Below, piece by piece: positions 24,254-32,567 of a stretch of 36,912 bases of DNA. Position numbers and translations under genes: made by a program. This DNA is from Acidobacteriota bacterium. GTDB lineage: Bacteria; Acidobacteriota; Terriglobia; UBA7540. Each line of letters opens with the position of its first letter. Position 1 is the stretch's first letter. The notes beneath the pieces are model-generated. The model saw only the letters and a program-made list of their open reading frames with translations, was not told the origin of the DNA and made no database searches. The DNA is taken from positions 1-36,912 of the forward strand of contig SCRD01000014.1 in the NCBI GenBank assembly GCA_004298155.1. The letters are read 5' to 3'.

Positions 24254-25555
24254 TTAGCGGTGTGTCATAAAGTCGATGGGCAGGCTGCTTTCGGATTTCA
24301 GCCTGTGCTTCATAGATCGCGCCAGGCGCGCACGAACCCGGACACGGTTGTCTTCATATCGGGTGGAAAGAACGTTCCCAGCCCGGTGCAAGAGAGCTAG
24401 ACGCTGGCCGTCACCGGCGGAAAACTCAAACTCCGTCTCAACAATAGGGTCCTCTTCAAGGGCTGCATCAATAGTATTCTGCAGGGCATCGAGCCCTTCA
24501 CCGGTGTGGGCGGAAACCTCCACCTGCCCGGTACCCTTCGGCAGCCTGGACCGCGCGGCTTTATCAAGCAGGTCAATCTTGTTCCAAACCAGCAGGCGGG
24601 GTGTTTCTGCCAGTCCCATTTTTTCCAGCAAACCCTCCACGGTGGCCTCGTGCTGATGGCGCTGGGAATGAGAAGCGTCCGTCACCTGCAGAATCAGGCT
24701 GGCATCTTCCAGTTCTTCAAGAGTGGCGCGGAAGGCTGCGACGACGTGTGGAGGCAGCTTCCGGATGAATCCCACCGTGTCGGAGAGCAGAACCTGCCTG
24801 CGCGAGGCAAGCTCGATGGCCCGGACCGTCGGATCAAGCGTTGCAAACAGCCGGCTTGAGGTCGAAACCTGCGCACGGGTGAGGGCGTTGAATAAAGTTG
24901 ATTTGCCGGCGTTCGTATAACCCACCAGGGCCACAGTCAGGAACTGCTGGTCGCGGCGATGGGCACGGTGCAGAGAACGCTCGGCGCGCACCTTGGCGAT
25001 TCCGCGGGTCAGCCGCTGAATGCGGGCACGGATTCGGCGCCTGTCAAATTCCAGTTTCTGTTCACCAGGACCTCGGGTACCAATGCCGCCGCCCAACCTT
25101 GACAGGCGCGTGCCATGGCCAGAAAGGCGGGGTAGAAGATAGGTCAGCTGGGCCAGCTCCACCTGCAATTGGCCTTCGCGGCTCCGGGCACGCCGGGCAA
25201 AGATGTCCAGAATTAACTGCGTGCGATCGATCACCTTGGAATGGAGCACCGATTCGAGGTTGCGGAGCTGTGTTGGAGTCAGGTCGTGGTCGAAGAGGAT
25301 GACGTCCGCACGGGCGGTGCGGGCCTCAGCGCCAATCTCATGTGCCTTGCCCCTTCCCACCAGTGTCGCTGCATCGGCTTCCGGCGCCTTCTGAAAGATC
25401 GATCCTACTACCTGGGCGCCGGCGCTTGCAGCCAGTTCGTAGAGCTCTTTGAGGCTCTCTTCCGGGTCATAGTCAGCAACGATTTTCCCTCGCCGCGTCT
25501 GGACCCAGCCTACCAAAAAAGCTTTCTCAGCAGCCTGCCGCTGGCGAATTTCCAA
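24254..25555 (-). CDS. hflX: ribosome-associated GTPase HflX
   Basis: The protein has 433 residues. The N-terminal domain includes LVGRGKAHEI and ILFDHDLTPTQLRNLE, then the glycine-rich linker RLSRLGGGIGTRGPGE. The GTPase domain has G1 GYTNAGKST, G3 DTVGFI and G4 NKID. HflX binds the 50S subunit and splits or rescues stalled ribosomes under stress. The start is taken as TTG 25555, immediately after the hfq stop; a GGGAGGA lies only 3-4 bases before it, slightly short. The order miaA-hfq-hflX supports co-transcription. Confidence 0.95.
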   Translation of the reverse strand: MEIRQRQAAEKAFLVGWVQTRRGKIVADYDPEESLKELYELAASAGAQVVGSIFQKAPEADAATLVGRGKAHEIGAEARTARADVILFDHDLTPTQLRNLESVLHSKVIDRTQLILDIFARRARSREGQLQVELAQLTYLLPRLSGHGTRLSRLGGGIGTRGPGEQKLEFDRRRIRARIQRLTRGIAKVRAERSLHRAHRRDQQFLTVALVGYTNAGKSTLFNALTRAQVSTSSRLFATLDPTVRAIELASRRQVLLSDTVGFIRKLPPHVVAAFRATLEELEDASLILQVTDASHSQRHQHEATVEGLLEKMGLAETPRLLVWNKIDLLDKAARSRLPKGTGQVEVSAHTGEGLDALQNTIDAALEEDPIVETEFEFSAGDGQRLALLHRAGNVLSTRYEDNRVRVRARLARSMKHRLKSESSLPIDFMTHR

Positions 25556-25798
25556 CTATCCTCCCGGGGGCGCCGACGAATTTGCTGTGTTGTTTGTGCG
25601 ATTCAACAACACAGTTGAAATCGCGTGCTTGAAAATTAACTGTTCCGCGCCGTTGCTGTCCAGAATGACGGCAAACTTGTCAAAGCTGCGAATTCTTCCG
25701 GTCAGCTTGACACCGCTCATCAGATAAATCGTGACGAACGATTTTTCTTTACGCAGAGAGTTCAAGAAGCCGTCCTGTATATTCTGTTGTTTTTCCAT
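25556..25798 (-). CDS. hfq: RNA chaperone Hfq
   Basis: The ATG at 25798, with AGGA five bases upstream, gives 80 residues. Sm1 is [20 protein letters not shown]...[13 protein letters not shown] and Sm2 is LIFKHAIST. The proximal-face residues Gln (in QDGFLN) and KHA near the end match the pattern used to bind U-rich sRNA ends; the classical Sm2 YKHA is FKHA here. The C-terminal tail is short and Asn/Ser/Pro-rich. Hfq acts as a hexamer pairing small RNAs with mRNAs. A GTG at 25828 would add ten residues but has a poorer start. Confidence 0.95.
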   Translation of the reverse strand: MEKQQNIQDGFLNSLRKEKSFVTIYLMSGVKLTGRIRSFDKFAVILDSNGAEQLIFKHAISTVLLNRTNNTANSSAPPGG

Positions 25799-25842
25799 AA
25801 TGGTCCTGTTATCCGCCGGCGCGTTCACACCATAGCTATTCC

Positions 25843-26835
25843 TTATAAGGATACAACCTTCTGTAAGAAGGGGGCCTCATTAAATTTTGAGGCAAACCAG
25901 GCCTTAAGCGCGTCCAGTACCTGCCCCTGGAGCGCAGGATCGTCTCCAAAGCCTGAAAACCAGTTCATTTCAGCTTCCCGCCGGAACCAGGTCATCTGGC
26001 GCTTGGCATAATGCCGGGTAGCGGCCTGGGTATCACGGACAGCTTCATCCTGAGATATTTCTCCGCGTACAGCCGCAGCCGCCTGACGGTAGCCTAAAGA
26101 GCCCAGCCCCTTGATCGCCTCGGCATCGGGCCGCAGCAGCATGCGCCGGACTTCGACTTCAAGGCCTTCTACAAACATCTTCTCTACTCGCCGGTTGATG
26201 CGCGCGTAGAGATCTTCACGGTCCGGATTAAGCCCGATCTTGAAACATTGATAGCCGGCCAGTGGTTCCCGGCCACGCGCCTGCAGCACGGAAAACGCGC
26301 GCCGGGCAACGAGGCAGACTTCCACCGCCCTGATCACCTTTTGCAGATCGCGCGGACCGACGCGGCGGGCTGACACCGGATCAAGCCTCCCAAGCAGGCG
26401 ATGGACAAACTCACGGCCCCGGCGGTCTGCCAGCGCACGCAACCGGGCCCGCAACTTTTCTGATCGCGGAGGCCCCTCAAACAGTCCCATCAGCAGCGCT
26501 CGCAGGTAAAGGCCTGTTCCACCCGCCAGGACAGGCAGGTTTCCCCGCTTTCGAATCCCCTCGATAACTCTCGCGGCTTCCCGGCGGAAATCACCTGCGG
26601 TAAAAGGCTCTGAGGGATCGAGGCAGTCCAGAAGGTGGTGCGGGATTCCCTTGCGCTCACTGAGAGTCAGCTTGCCTGTTCCAACGTCGAAGCCCCTGTA
26701 GAATTGAACTGAATCATAGCTGACCACCTCGCCCCCCAGGCGCGCGGCCAGGAAAACCGCAAGCTCCGACTTGCCGGACGCCGTGGGACCGGCAATGGCG
26801 ATCAGCGGATAATCCCGGACTACCTCATCAACCAT
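25843..26835 (-). CDS. miaA: tRNA dimethylallyltransferase
   Basis: The ATG at 26835 gives 330 residues. It has the P-loop [12 protein letters not shown] near residue 15, then [17 protein letters not shown] (substrate tRNA-binding Asp-Ser), [13 protein letters not shown], and the C-terminal [17 protein letters not shown] and [13 protein letters not shown]. It puts the isopentenyl group on A37 of tRNAs reading UNN codons. The frame extends upstream to 26988, but those residues are unlike the family. A 35-codon frame for a membrane peptide overlaps the start by 16 bases. It leads hfq and hflX, as in many Proteobacteria. Confidence 0.95.
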   Translation of the reverse strand: MVDEVVRDYPLIAIAGPTASGKSELAVFLAARLGGEVVSYDSVQFYRGFDVGTGKLTLSERKGIPHHLLDCLDPSEPFTAGDFRREAARVIEGIRKRGNLPVLAGGTGLYLRALLMGLFEGPPRSEKLRARLRALADRRGREFVHRLLGRLDPVSARRVGPRDLQKVIRAVEVCLVARRAFSVLQARGREPLAGYQCFKIGLNPDREDLYARINRRVEKMFVEGLEVEVRRMLLRPDAEAIKGLGSLGYRQAAAAVRGEISQDEAVRDTQAATRHYAKRQMTWFRREAEMNWFSGFGDDPALQGQVLDALKAWFASKFNEAPFLQKVVSL

Positions 26836-26927
26836 ACTCGATGCAGATAACCGCCAAGAAGGATGCAAAGAATTACGGTAAGCAACAGGAAAGCTCCAAG
26901 CAATTGCAGCCTTGAAGGACGCCCCAT
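26820..26927 (-). CDS. possible 35-residue single-span membrane peptide
   Basis: ATG 26927 to TAG 26820 encodes MGRPSRLQLLGAF then [19 protein letters not shown], a basic head followed by one strongly hydrophobic helix and a short basic tail. This is the usual plan of small inner-membrane proteins. The last 16 bases overlap the miaA start in another frame, so it could couple to miaA. No clear ribosome-binding site precedes the ATG, and I know no family for it. Confidence 0.3.
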   Translation of the reverse strand: MGRPSRLQLLGAFLLLTVILCILLGGYLHRVWLMR

Positions 26928-27049
26928 GACGTAGTGAAAGGACCAACGGGTTCGAATTTATTGGAAAATCAGGGACGTGATGCCGCAAATGAGCTTACGT
27001 CAGCCCCCTGAATTTCCACCATCGATTTTAGCCGAGCGACCCGCGCTGT

Positions 27050-28072
27050 TCAATAGTTGGTGCCCAAATTGTAGAAATAAATGAATTCCAGCACCAGATG
27101 ATTTCCTGTGAATTGCTGAGGCAAAGGCGGAAACGGGTTTGATGCCCGGATGGATGCAAGGGCAGCCTGGTCCAGGGCCTGGGACCCTGAAGACGCCAGA
27201 AGGCGAAGCTGGGGCACGGAACCATCCTTAACAATCTCAAACACAAGAGCCACGCGCCCTTTTTCTCCCAGCCGCGCCGATTCCGGAATTACGGCATACC
27301 AGTTGCGGCGGACGATATACACCACACGCGCCAGGTAGGGTCCAAAGTTTACTCCCCGCGTATCAGAAAGAATAATTGGCCCGGAGGTCGAAAAGTTCGG
27401 CTGGACGTTCTGGAACTGGTCGGTCGAATCGCCCGGGCCGACCGGCCCCGGACTGCCCGGGTTCTGGATGGCGGCTTGCAGCGACTGCTGAATGGCCTGG
27501 CCAGCCGTGTCAGATGGAATCCTGATGCGCGGGGTCCCGTTCGCATCAGACGGCTTTACAGTGCTCAGGTGAAGCTGCGCTTCCTCTGGCAGTTCTTTCC
27601 TGGGAGCCGGGGGGGCTGGCTTGGGTGCCTGGGCCGTCTCCCCGGGAGCAGCCTTCTCGGCTGGGGGTTTGGGTGGGGGCGCCGGCGGCCGGTGGCCCCC
27701 AGCTATTTCCGGCAGGCGCGTGTTACCCCGCATATAAGGCATGTGCAAGCCTTTGTCATCAACCTTTGGCGATTCACCCTGGGCCCTCCGGTTTTTGTCA
27801 GAGAGGGTATTGGTTGGAGGAGGCTTCTTCAGCGAGCGCAGGAGATCCGGAGGGAAATACAACATCGTCTGCTGCTGGTGTCGTTCTTCTTTAGGCTGAA
27901 CCTCGACGGCGGTCACGCCGATCAGTCGGGTGAAAAGTCCCGGCGTGTACATCACGATCAGGCCAAGCGCGATTTGCAGAAAAACTGCAAGCAGGAAATA
28001 GGTCCGGCGGCGCCAGCGGGCGACTTCCGTTTCAAGGTCGACCAGGAGTCGAAACTCGGGCTGCAAACTCAT
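27050..28072 (-). CDS. TonB-family energy transducer
   Basis: The protein has 340 residues. After a charged cytoplasmic head of about 25 residues comes one membrane helix (TYFLLAVFLQIALGLIVMY). A long Pro/Lys-rich linker (about residues 75-165, with PPAPPPKPPAEKAAPGE) crosses the periplasm. The C-terminal domain (residues ~245-340) contains VVYIVRRNWYAVIPESARLG, GRVALVFEIVKDGSV and QALDQAALASIRASNPFPPL, as in TonB. It would pass proton-motive-force energy to outer-membrane receptors. No exbB/exbD lie nearby. It follows the oxidoreductase gene by 45 bp, so it may be at the end of the lipid A operon. A role in the receptor at 12769-14988 is possible but unproven. Confidence 0.85.
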   Translation of the reverse strand: MSLQPEFRLLVDLETEVARWRRRTYFLLAVFLQIALGLIVMYTPGLFTRLIGVTAVEVQPKEERHQQQTMLYFPPDLLRSLKKPPPTNTLSDKNRRAQGESPKVDDKGLHMPYMRGNTRLPEIAGGHRPPAPPPKPPAEKAAPGETAQAPKPAPPAPRKELPEEAQLHLSTVKPSDANGTPRIRIPSDTAGQAIQQSLQAAIQNPGSPGPVGPGDSTDQFQNVQPNFSTSGPIILSDTRGVNFGPYLARVVYIVRRNWYAVIPESARLGEKGRVALVFEIVKDGSVPQLRLLASSGSQALDQAALASIRASNPFPPLPQQFTGNHLVLEFIYFYNLGTNY

Positions 28073-28117
28073 AATTTCAAAATACTCTGCAGGAGTCCGG
28101 AGAACTCAGGGCCGCGC

Positions 28118-29137
28118 CTATAACTCACCGCTGTGGCCTGCCGGCCGTGTCAAGGGGACCATCACGCGGCCCGCATGTTCTTCGATGCAAAACATGACCT
28201 TCTCGGCCAATGCCAATGCTGAACGGCCCTGCCGCCCTCCAACCAGCGGCGGCCGCCTCGTCCGAACGCAGTCGGCAAACGATTCGAGCTCAGCTTCCAG
28301 CGGGTCCGTGTTCCGCACTTCCAGTTTGCGAAACGCTATCTGCGGGTTTTGACCGTCATTCCCCACGCTCAATAGGAGGGCGTCCCGCCGGGAGAAGTCG
28401 ATGGAAACATATTCGTGAGGCTGGAAGTAACGGAATTTTCTGACTTTCTCGGTGCTGACGCGGCTGGCCGTAAAGTTTGCAACTGCACCATTTTCAAACT
28501 CGACACGAGCATTGGCAATATCAACGCGGTCAGTCAGCACGGGCAGGCCGACGGCGCGTACATCGCGCGCCTCCGTGTTTGCGAACCAGAGCACCAGGTC
28601 GAGATCATGGATCATGAGGTCAAACACCACATCCACGTCCAGGCTGCGGGGGCTGAAAACTCCCAACCGATGGATTTCAAAGAAAAGGGGCTGGCGCGTG
28701 ATGGCTTTGGCGGCTACTGCCCCGGGGTTGAAGCGCTCAAGATGGCCTACCTGAAGGATGCGCCCTGTACGATCAGCAATTTCAATCAGTTCATCGGCTT
28801 CTTCTAATGTACGCGTAATTGGTTTTTCAAGCAAAACATCCTTGCCAGCTTCCATCGCCAGGCGCGCCACGACCATATGGTCTGTGGTTGGGATCACTAT
28901 GCTGACGGCCTGCACGGCTTCCAGGGCCTCTTCAAGACTCCTGAACGCCCTGACGCCCAGTTCGGCAGCCACAGCGGCCGCTCGATCCTGGCGCTGATCG
29001 TAGACGCCTGCCAACTCCGCGCCCTGAACGTGTTTGAGGGCGTGTGTATGCCTTTTTCCGTGCTCTCCCACGCCGATAACGGCAATGGGCACTTTCTGCA
29101 GCTCTGAAATAAGCCCCTCGGTCCGCCGCAGAAACAA
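28118..29137 (-). CDS. Gfo/Idh/MocA-family NAD(P)-dependent oxidoreductase in the lipid A operon
   Basis: About 339 residues. It has the Rossmann motif AVIGVGEHGKRHTHAL, then VSIVIPTTDHMVVARLAM, the catalytic Lys in LLEKPITRTLEEADEL, and DLMIHDLDLVLWFA with a conserved acidic/His pair. Such enzymes oxidise or reduce sugar carbons. Its place after lpxI suggests a UDP-sugar substrate; GnnA, the UDP-GlcNAc 3-dehydrogenase that makes 3-amino lipid A precursors, belongs to this family. No GnnB-like aminotransferase is in the window, so that role is only a hypothesis. The start is uncertain: TTG 29137, or GTG 29092 right before the conserved strand. Confidence 0.85.
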   Translation of the reverse strand: MFLRRTEGLISELQKVPIAVIGVGEHGKRHTHALKHVQGAELAGVYDQRQDRAAAVAAELGVRAFRSLEEALEAVQAVSIVIPTTDHMVVARLAMEAGKDVLLEKPITRTLEEADELIEIADRTGRILQVGHLERFNPGAVAAKAITRQPLFFEIHRLGVFSPRSLDVDVVFDLMIHDLDLVLWFANTEARDVRAVGLPVLTDRVDIANARVEFENGAVANFTASRVSTEKVRKFRYFQPHEYVSIDFSRRDALLLSVGNDGQNPQIAFRKLEVRNTDPLEAELESFADCVRTRRPPLVGGRQGRSALALAEKVMFCIEEHAGRVMVPLTRPAGHSGEL

Positions 29138-29161
29138 TCCCGCTCCGCGGCAAAAGGACTG

Positions 29162-30040
29162 TCAGTCCTTCATTCCTATCACGGCAATGCCGGCCTGGTT
29201 TGCTTCCTCGATGAGATTCTCCCGCTCAAACAGCAGCGTCCTGCCCGCATCGACGGCCAGCACCCGCGCGTTCGCACGCCGCATCACGCGGACCGTCCTC
29301 ACGCCCGCCACCGGAACATCGAATCGCATGTCCTGTTGCGGCTTACTGACTTTGACGACCACCAGCGGCTTTCCGTTACTCAACCCGGCCGCGCGTTCGA
29401 TGGCCGCGTCGGTGCCCTCCATCGCCTCAATCGCCACGCAGGCACGGTCCGCCACAACGATCGTCTGCCCGATGTCGAGCCCGGCAATCTTTTTGGCGAT
29501 TTCCCTTCCGTAAGCGATGTCGGCAAGCTCGCTCCCGTCGAGCGCCCGCGTGGTCATCACGCCCTCGTCAGCCAGCAAGGGCTTCAGAAACAGCGTCGAA
29601 TCCACTACTTGAATGCCGCGGGCCTCCAACATGTTGACAAAGGCGCCGATCAGGGCGTCCGTATTCTTGCGCTCCATCCCGTTTAATGTCCGCTCAACCA
29701 CGCCATCGGGCTTGATGGAACTGAAAAGCTGGACGTGTTTCACCTGCCCCGCCAGCACCACCTTGTTGACGCCGCGCTCGGTGAGAAGCTGCAGCAATCG
29801 GGCGACTTCGCCCAGGCTCAGCCATTCAATTTCACGCGCGTTCTTTCCCAGTTCCGGAAAAGCTTCTTCCTTGATGGCCACCACCAGAGGTTCAAACCCC
29901 TGGTCGCGCGCGGCATCGAGCACCAGAAACGGGAAACGTCCGTTGCCCGCAATGATGGCGTAGTGGTCGCTCGCGGCAGGAGTTTCGAATCCAGCCTCGC
30001 CTGTCGATGAAATGCCCGCCTTTGTGGATTCTTCTGTCAC
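29162..30040 (-). CDS. lpxI: UDP-2,3-diacylglucosamine pyrophosphatase LpxI
   Basis: The protein has 292 residues. It has IIAGNGRFPFLVLDAARDQG at the N-terminus, then VNKVVLAGQVKHVQLF, DEGVMTTRALDGSELADI and IGQTIVVADRACVAIEAMEG, the DUF1009/LpxI hallmarks. It cleaves UDP-2,3-diacylglucosamine to lipid X, replacing LpxH. The GTG at 30040 overlaps the lpxA stop (GTGA, 30037-30040). The first ~25 residues are low in conservation. Its position directly after lpxA is common in lpxI-bearing bacteria. Confidence 0.94.
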   Translation of the reverse strand: MTEESTKAGISSTGEAGFETPAASDHYAIIAGNGRFPFLVLDAARDQGFEPLVVAIKEEAFPELGKNAREIEWLSLGEVARLLQLLTERGVNKVVLAGQVKHVQLFSSIKPDGVVERTLNGMERKNTDALIGAFVNMLEARGIQVVDSTLFLKPLLADEGVMTTRALDGSELADIAYGREIAKKIAGLDIGQTIVVADRACVAIEAMEGTDAAIERAAGLSNGKPLVVVKVSKPQQDMRFDVPVAGVRTVRVMRRANARVLAVDAGRTLLFERENLIEEANQAGIAVIGMKD

Positions 30041-30813
30041 TTCACAACGCCGCGTGCCGATGTCTTGACAAAATCAACCAGAGCCCTCACATGCGCAGAT
30101 TTGATTCCGCCGGCTTCAAGCTTTTCGAGGGCCTGAGTCGTATTCAGTTTTGAACGGCAGAGGGTCCGGAAGGCAGCCTGCAATTCGTCGATATCTTCCT
30201 TCGCCAGGCCAGCCCGCTCGAGCCCCAGCCGGTTGGCCCCGTACACGCCCATAGGCCTGTCGGCCGACGTCTTTGAGTAAGGGAGGACGTCCTTGTTCAC
30301 GATGGTATAGCTGCCCAGAAAGCTGTATGCGCCAATCCGGCAGAACTGGTGAATTCCGCAAAACGCTCCGACGATGGCGTGGTCGCCGATCTCGACGTGC
30401 CCAGCCAGCGAAGCCCCATTTGACATAATGATGTGGCTGCCAAGCTGGCAGTCGTGGGCAATGTGGACGTAGGCCATCAGCAGGTTATTGTTTCCGATGC
30501 GCGTGGAGCCGACGTCCGTCGATGTTCCACGGTGGATGGTAACGAATTCCCTGAAAACATTTCCGTCGCCGATTTCAAGGAATGTCCGCTCGCCGCGATA
30601 TTTGAGGTCCTGGGGGTCCTGGCCGATGGAAGCGTACGGAAAAACCTTGTTTCCTTTTCCGAATTTCGCTGGCCCGCTCAGGACCACGTGGGACATGACC
30701 TCGCAGTCTTCGCCGAGCTCCACCTCCTCGCCGATTACCGTGTAAGGGCCCACCGTGACGCTGCATGCCAGCCGGGCCTTGGAATGAATCACCGCTGTCG
30801 GGTGCGCCTTCAT
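30037..30813 (-). CDS. lpxA: acyl-ACP-UDP-N-acetylglucosamine O-acyltransferase LpxA
   Basis: The protein has 258 residues. Hexapeptide repeats form the left-handed beta-helix. His120 in AYVHIAHDCQLG is equivalent to the catalytic His125 of the E. coli enzyme, and GHV (His139) and HQF (His155) correspond to His144 and His160. The 'ruler' position equal to E. coli Gly173 is Ser168, so the accepted hydroxyacyl chain may be shorter than C14. The C-terminal helical domain is present. It starts lipid A synthesis by acylating UDP-GlcNAc or, if the adjacent oxidoreductase is GnnA-like, its 3-amino form. The ATG overlaps the fabZ stop by four bases. Confidence 0.95.
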   Translation of the reverse strand: MKAHPTAVIHSKARLACSVTVGPYTVIGEEVELGEDCEVMSHVVLSGPAKFGKGNKVFPYASIGQDPQDLKYRGERTFLEIGDGNVFREFVTIHRGTSTDVGSTRIGNNNLLMAYVHIAHDCQLGSHIIMSNGASLAGHVEIGDHAIVGAFCGIHQFCRIGAYSFLGSYTIVNKDVLPYSKTSADRPMGVYGANRLGLERAGLAKEDIDELQAAFRTLCRSKLNTTQALEKLEAGGIKSAHVRALVDFVKTSARGVVK

Positions 30814-31295
30814 GACCCAGGCCTCTCCACGATGGCAAACAGGACCACGGCCTCCGCCGCAAGTTTGCCGTCAACCGTGGCGCGCCCCTGCATCTTTCCA
30901 AAATTGTTGCGGCGGTTCAGAAGTTGCATTTCCACAAGCAGCTGGTCACCCGGCAGGACAGGGCGGCGGAATTTGGCGTTCTCGATCCCGCTGAAATAAA
31001 TGAGCTTTTTGTCTTTGTCCGGCAGATCGCGATAAATCAGCACGCCGGCCACCTGCGCCATCGATTCGATGATCAGCACTCCTGGCATCACCGGCGATCC
31101 GGGGAAATGGCCTTGGAAGAACTGCTCGTTGATGGTTACATTCTTCAGCCCGACAATCCGCTTGTCAGGTTCGATCTCTAAAATCTTGTCCACCAGTAAG
31201 AACGGGTACCGGTGCGGGAGAAACTTCATAATTTCCACGGTCCCGTATACCGGTTTCGATTCTTCCTGGGAGCGCTTTCCCGTTTCTGAAGTCAT
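30810..31295 (-). CDS. fabZ: 3-hydroxyacyl-ACP dehydratase FabZ
   Basis: The ATG at 31295 gives 161 residues. The family core is VEIMKFLPHRYPFLLVDKIL, with catalytic His63 in GHFPGSPVMPGVL and Glu77 in LIIESMAQVAG. It dehydrates 3-hydroxyacyl-ACP in fatty acid elongation and competes with LpxA for that substrate, hence the conserved pairing. About 22 residues precede the conserved core, slightly more than in E. coli. An in-frame upstream start at 31361 adds an unrelated leader. It opens an operon of overlapping genes: fabZ, lpxA, lpxI. A near-consensus promoter sits about 110 bp upstream. lpxD, often just before fabZ, is absent. Confidence 0.94.
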   Translation of the reverse strand: MTSETGKRSQEESKPVYGTVEIMKFLPHRYPFLLVDKILEIEPDKRIVGLKNVTINEQFFQGHFPGSPVMPGVLIIESMAQVAGVLIYRDLPDKDKKLIYFSGIENAKFRRPVLPGDQLLVEMQLLNRRNNFGKMQGRATVDGKLAAEAVVLFAIVERPGS

Positions 31296-31405
31296 AGTTG
31301 TGTTGCCCACAATACACCATTCGATGGTTATCCTGATTGGTTCGCGCGCCGCATTCGCCATGGTTCAGAAGCACGCGAGCAGGAGACGGCGAGTGCCGTA
31401 AAAGC

Positions 31406-31434
31406 ATTATAGTCGAAAGGTTAACGCGTTCCAA
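31406..31434 (-). promoter_or_regulatory. sigma-70 promoter for the fabZ-lpxA-lpxI operon
   Basis: On the minus strand TTGGAA (31429-31434), a 17-bp spacer and a perfect TATAAT (31406-31411) form a strong promoter. Transcription would begin near 31399, leaving a leader of about 100 bases before the fabZ ATG at 31295. Confidence 0.65.
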
Positions 31435-31512
31435 GTTTGCGGCCTCGGGGCTGCTGCGCGGCAGACGTGTCAACATAGTGGCTCCGCCCTTCGCCCGAGG
31501 AAGGCGGGGTCT

Positions 31513-31532
31513 GCCAGTTATGCTAAACTGGC
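31513..31532. promoter_or_regulatory. inverted repeat in the folD leader
   Basis: GCCAGTT (31513-31519) and AACTGGC (31526-31532) flank the 6-base ATGCTA, 30 bp before the folD start. It may be an operator or a leader hairpin. A ribosome-binding site, GGGAGG, follows about 31548-31553. I found no match to the folate or ZTP riboswitch cores. Confidence 0.4.
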
Positions 31533-31562
31533 TGGTTAATCCAACCCAGGGAGGCAACCACC

Positions 31563-32501
31563 GTGGCCGCGCGCATTCTCGATGGCAATAAAATCCGTGA
31601 CGAAATCAAGCAGGAACTCGGTGACCAGATCCGCGAGCTGAAGGCCGGCGGCGTTACGCCCGGACTGGCGGCTGTGTTGGTGGGTGAAGACGCAGCCTCT
31701 CAGATTTACGTCCGCAGCAAGGTGAAAACCTGCGAGTCACTGGGGCTCTACAGCGAGAAGATCGAGTGGCCGGCGGACACATCCACCGAACGCCTGCTGA
31801 AGCTTGTCCATGATCTTAACTCCCGCGACGACATCGATGGCATTCTTGTCCAGCTTCCCTTGCCTCCGCAGGTTGACTCCAAACTGGTGCTGGAAGCCAT
31901 CGACCCCGCCAAAGATGTTGACGGCTTCCATCCCGTGAACGTGGGCAATCTCGTGCGGAACCGCCCGGGGCTGGTTCCCTGCACCCCGGCAGGAATCATA
32001 GAAATTCTGCGCCGCAGCGGCATCACCATGAAGGGAGCGCGCGCCGTGGTGATTGGGCGCAGCGACATTGTCGGGAAACCCGTCGCCATGCTGTTGCTGC
32101 ACAACCATGCCACTGTCACCATCTGCCATTCCAGGACACGTGATCTGCCTGCCGTGTCACGCGAGGGTGACATCGTGGTGGCCGCCATGGGCAGGCCCGC
32201 ATTCGTCACGGGCGGCTTCATCAAGCCCGGAGCCGCTGTCATCGATGTCGGCATCAACCGCCTGACAACAGAAGAAGAAATCCGCAGGATCTATCATGAT
32301 CCTGCAGGGCCGCTGGCGAAACTGCGAGAGAAAGGCTCGGTGCTGGTCGGCGACGTTCAGCCGGAAGATGCTCGTGAGAAGGCAGGAGCGTTTACGCCCG
32401 TCCCGGGAGGCGTGGGCCCGCTCACGATCGCCATGCTGATGTCTAACACGGTCAAGGCCGCCAGGCTTCGCCGGGGGATAAGGGCCGCAGCAGGGGCTTA
32501 A
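31563..32501 (+). CDS. folD: bifunctional methylenetetrahydrofolate dehydrogenase/cyclohydrolase FolD
   Basis: The protein has 312 residues from a GTG start with GGGAGG 9 bases upstream. YVRSKVKTCESLG supplies Tyr49 and the catalytic Lys53. DGILVQLPLPPQ and PAKDVDGFHPVNVGNL follow, then the NADP-binding VVIGRSDIVGKPVAMLL and PVPGGVGPLTIAML. It interconverts 5,10-methylene- and 10-formyl-tetrahydrofolate in the cytoplasm. A 20-residue insertion near residue 245 and an Arg/Ala-rich tail make it a little longer than E. coli FolD. It is transcribed away from fabZ and with coaE. Confidence 0.96.
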   Translation: MAARILDGNKIRDEIKQELGDQIRELKAGGVTPGLAAVLVGEDAASQIYVRSKVKTCESLGLYSEKIEWPADTSTERLLKLVHDLNSRDDIDGILVQLPLPPQVDSKLVLEAIDPAKDVDGFHPVNVGNLVRNRPGLVPCTPAGIIEILRRSGITMKGARAVVIGRSDIVGKPVAMLLLHNHATVTICHSRTRDLPAVSREGDIVVAAMGRPAFVTGGFIKPGAAVIDVGINRLTTEEEIRRIYHDPAGPLAKLREKGSVLVGDVQPEDAREKAGAFTPVPGGVGPLTIAMLMSNTVKAARLRRGIRAAAGA

Positions 32502-32567
32502 CGCGCCTGCGGTATGGCTGGCCACACTGTATCATCTGTTTTTTGCGATCGCATCTATTTCAATCCC

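Noticed and set aside
26945-26965. GGGTTCGAATTT resembling a tRNA T-arm
   Set aside because: No acceptor stem, anticodon arm or D-arm could be built around it.
31396-31562. Possible folate or ZTP riboswitch before folD
   Set aside because: The conserved cores of those riboswitches are not present; only a short inverted repeat is seen.
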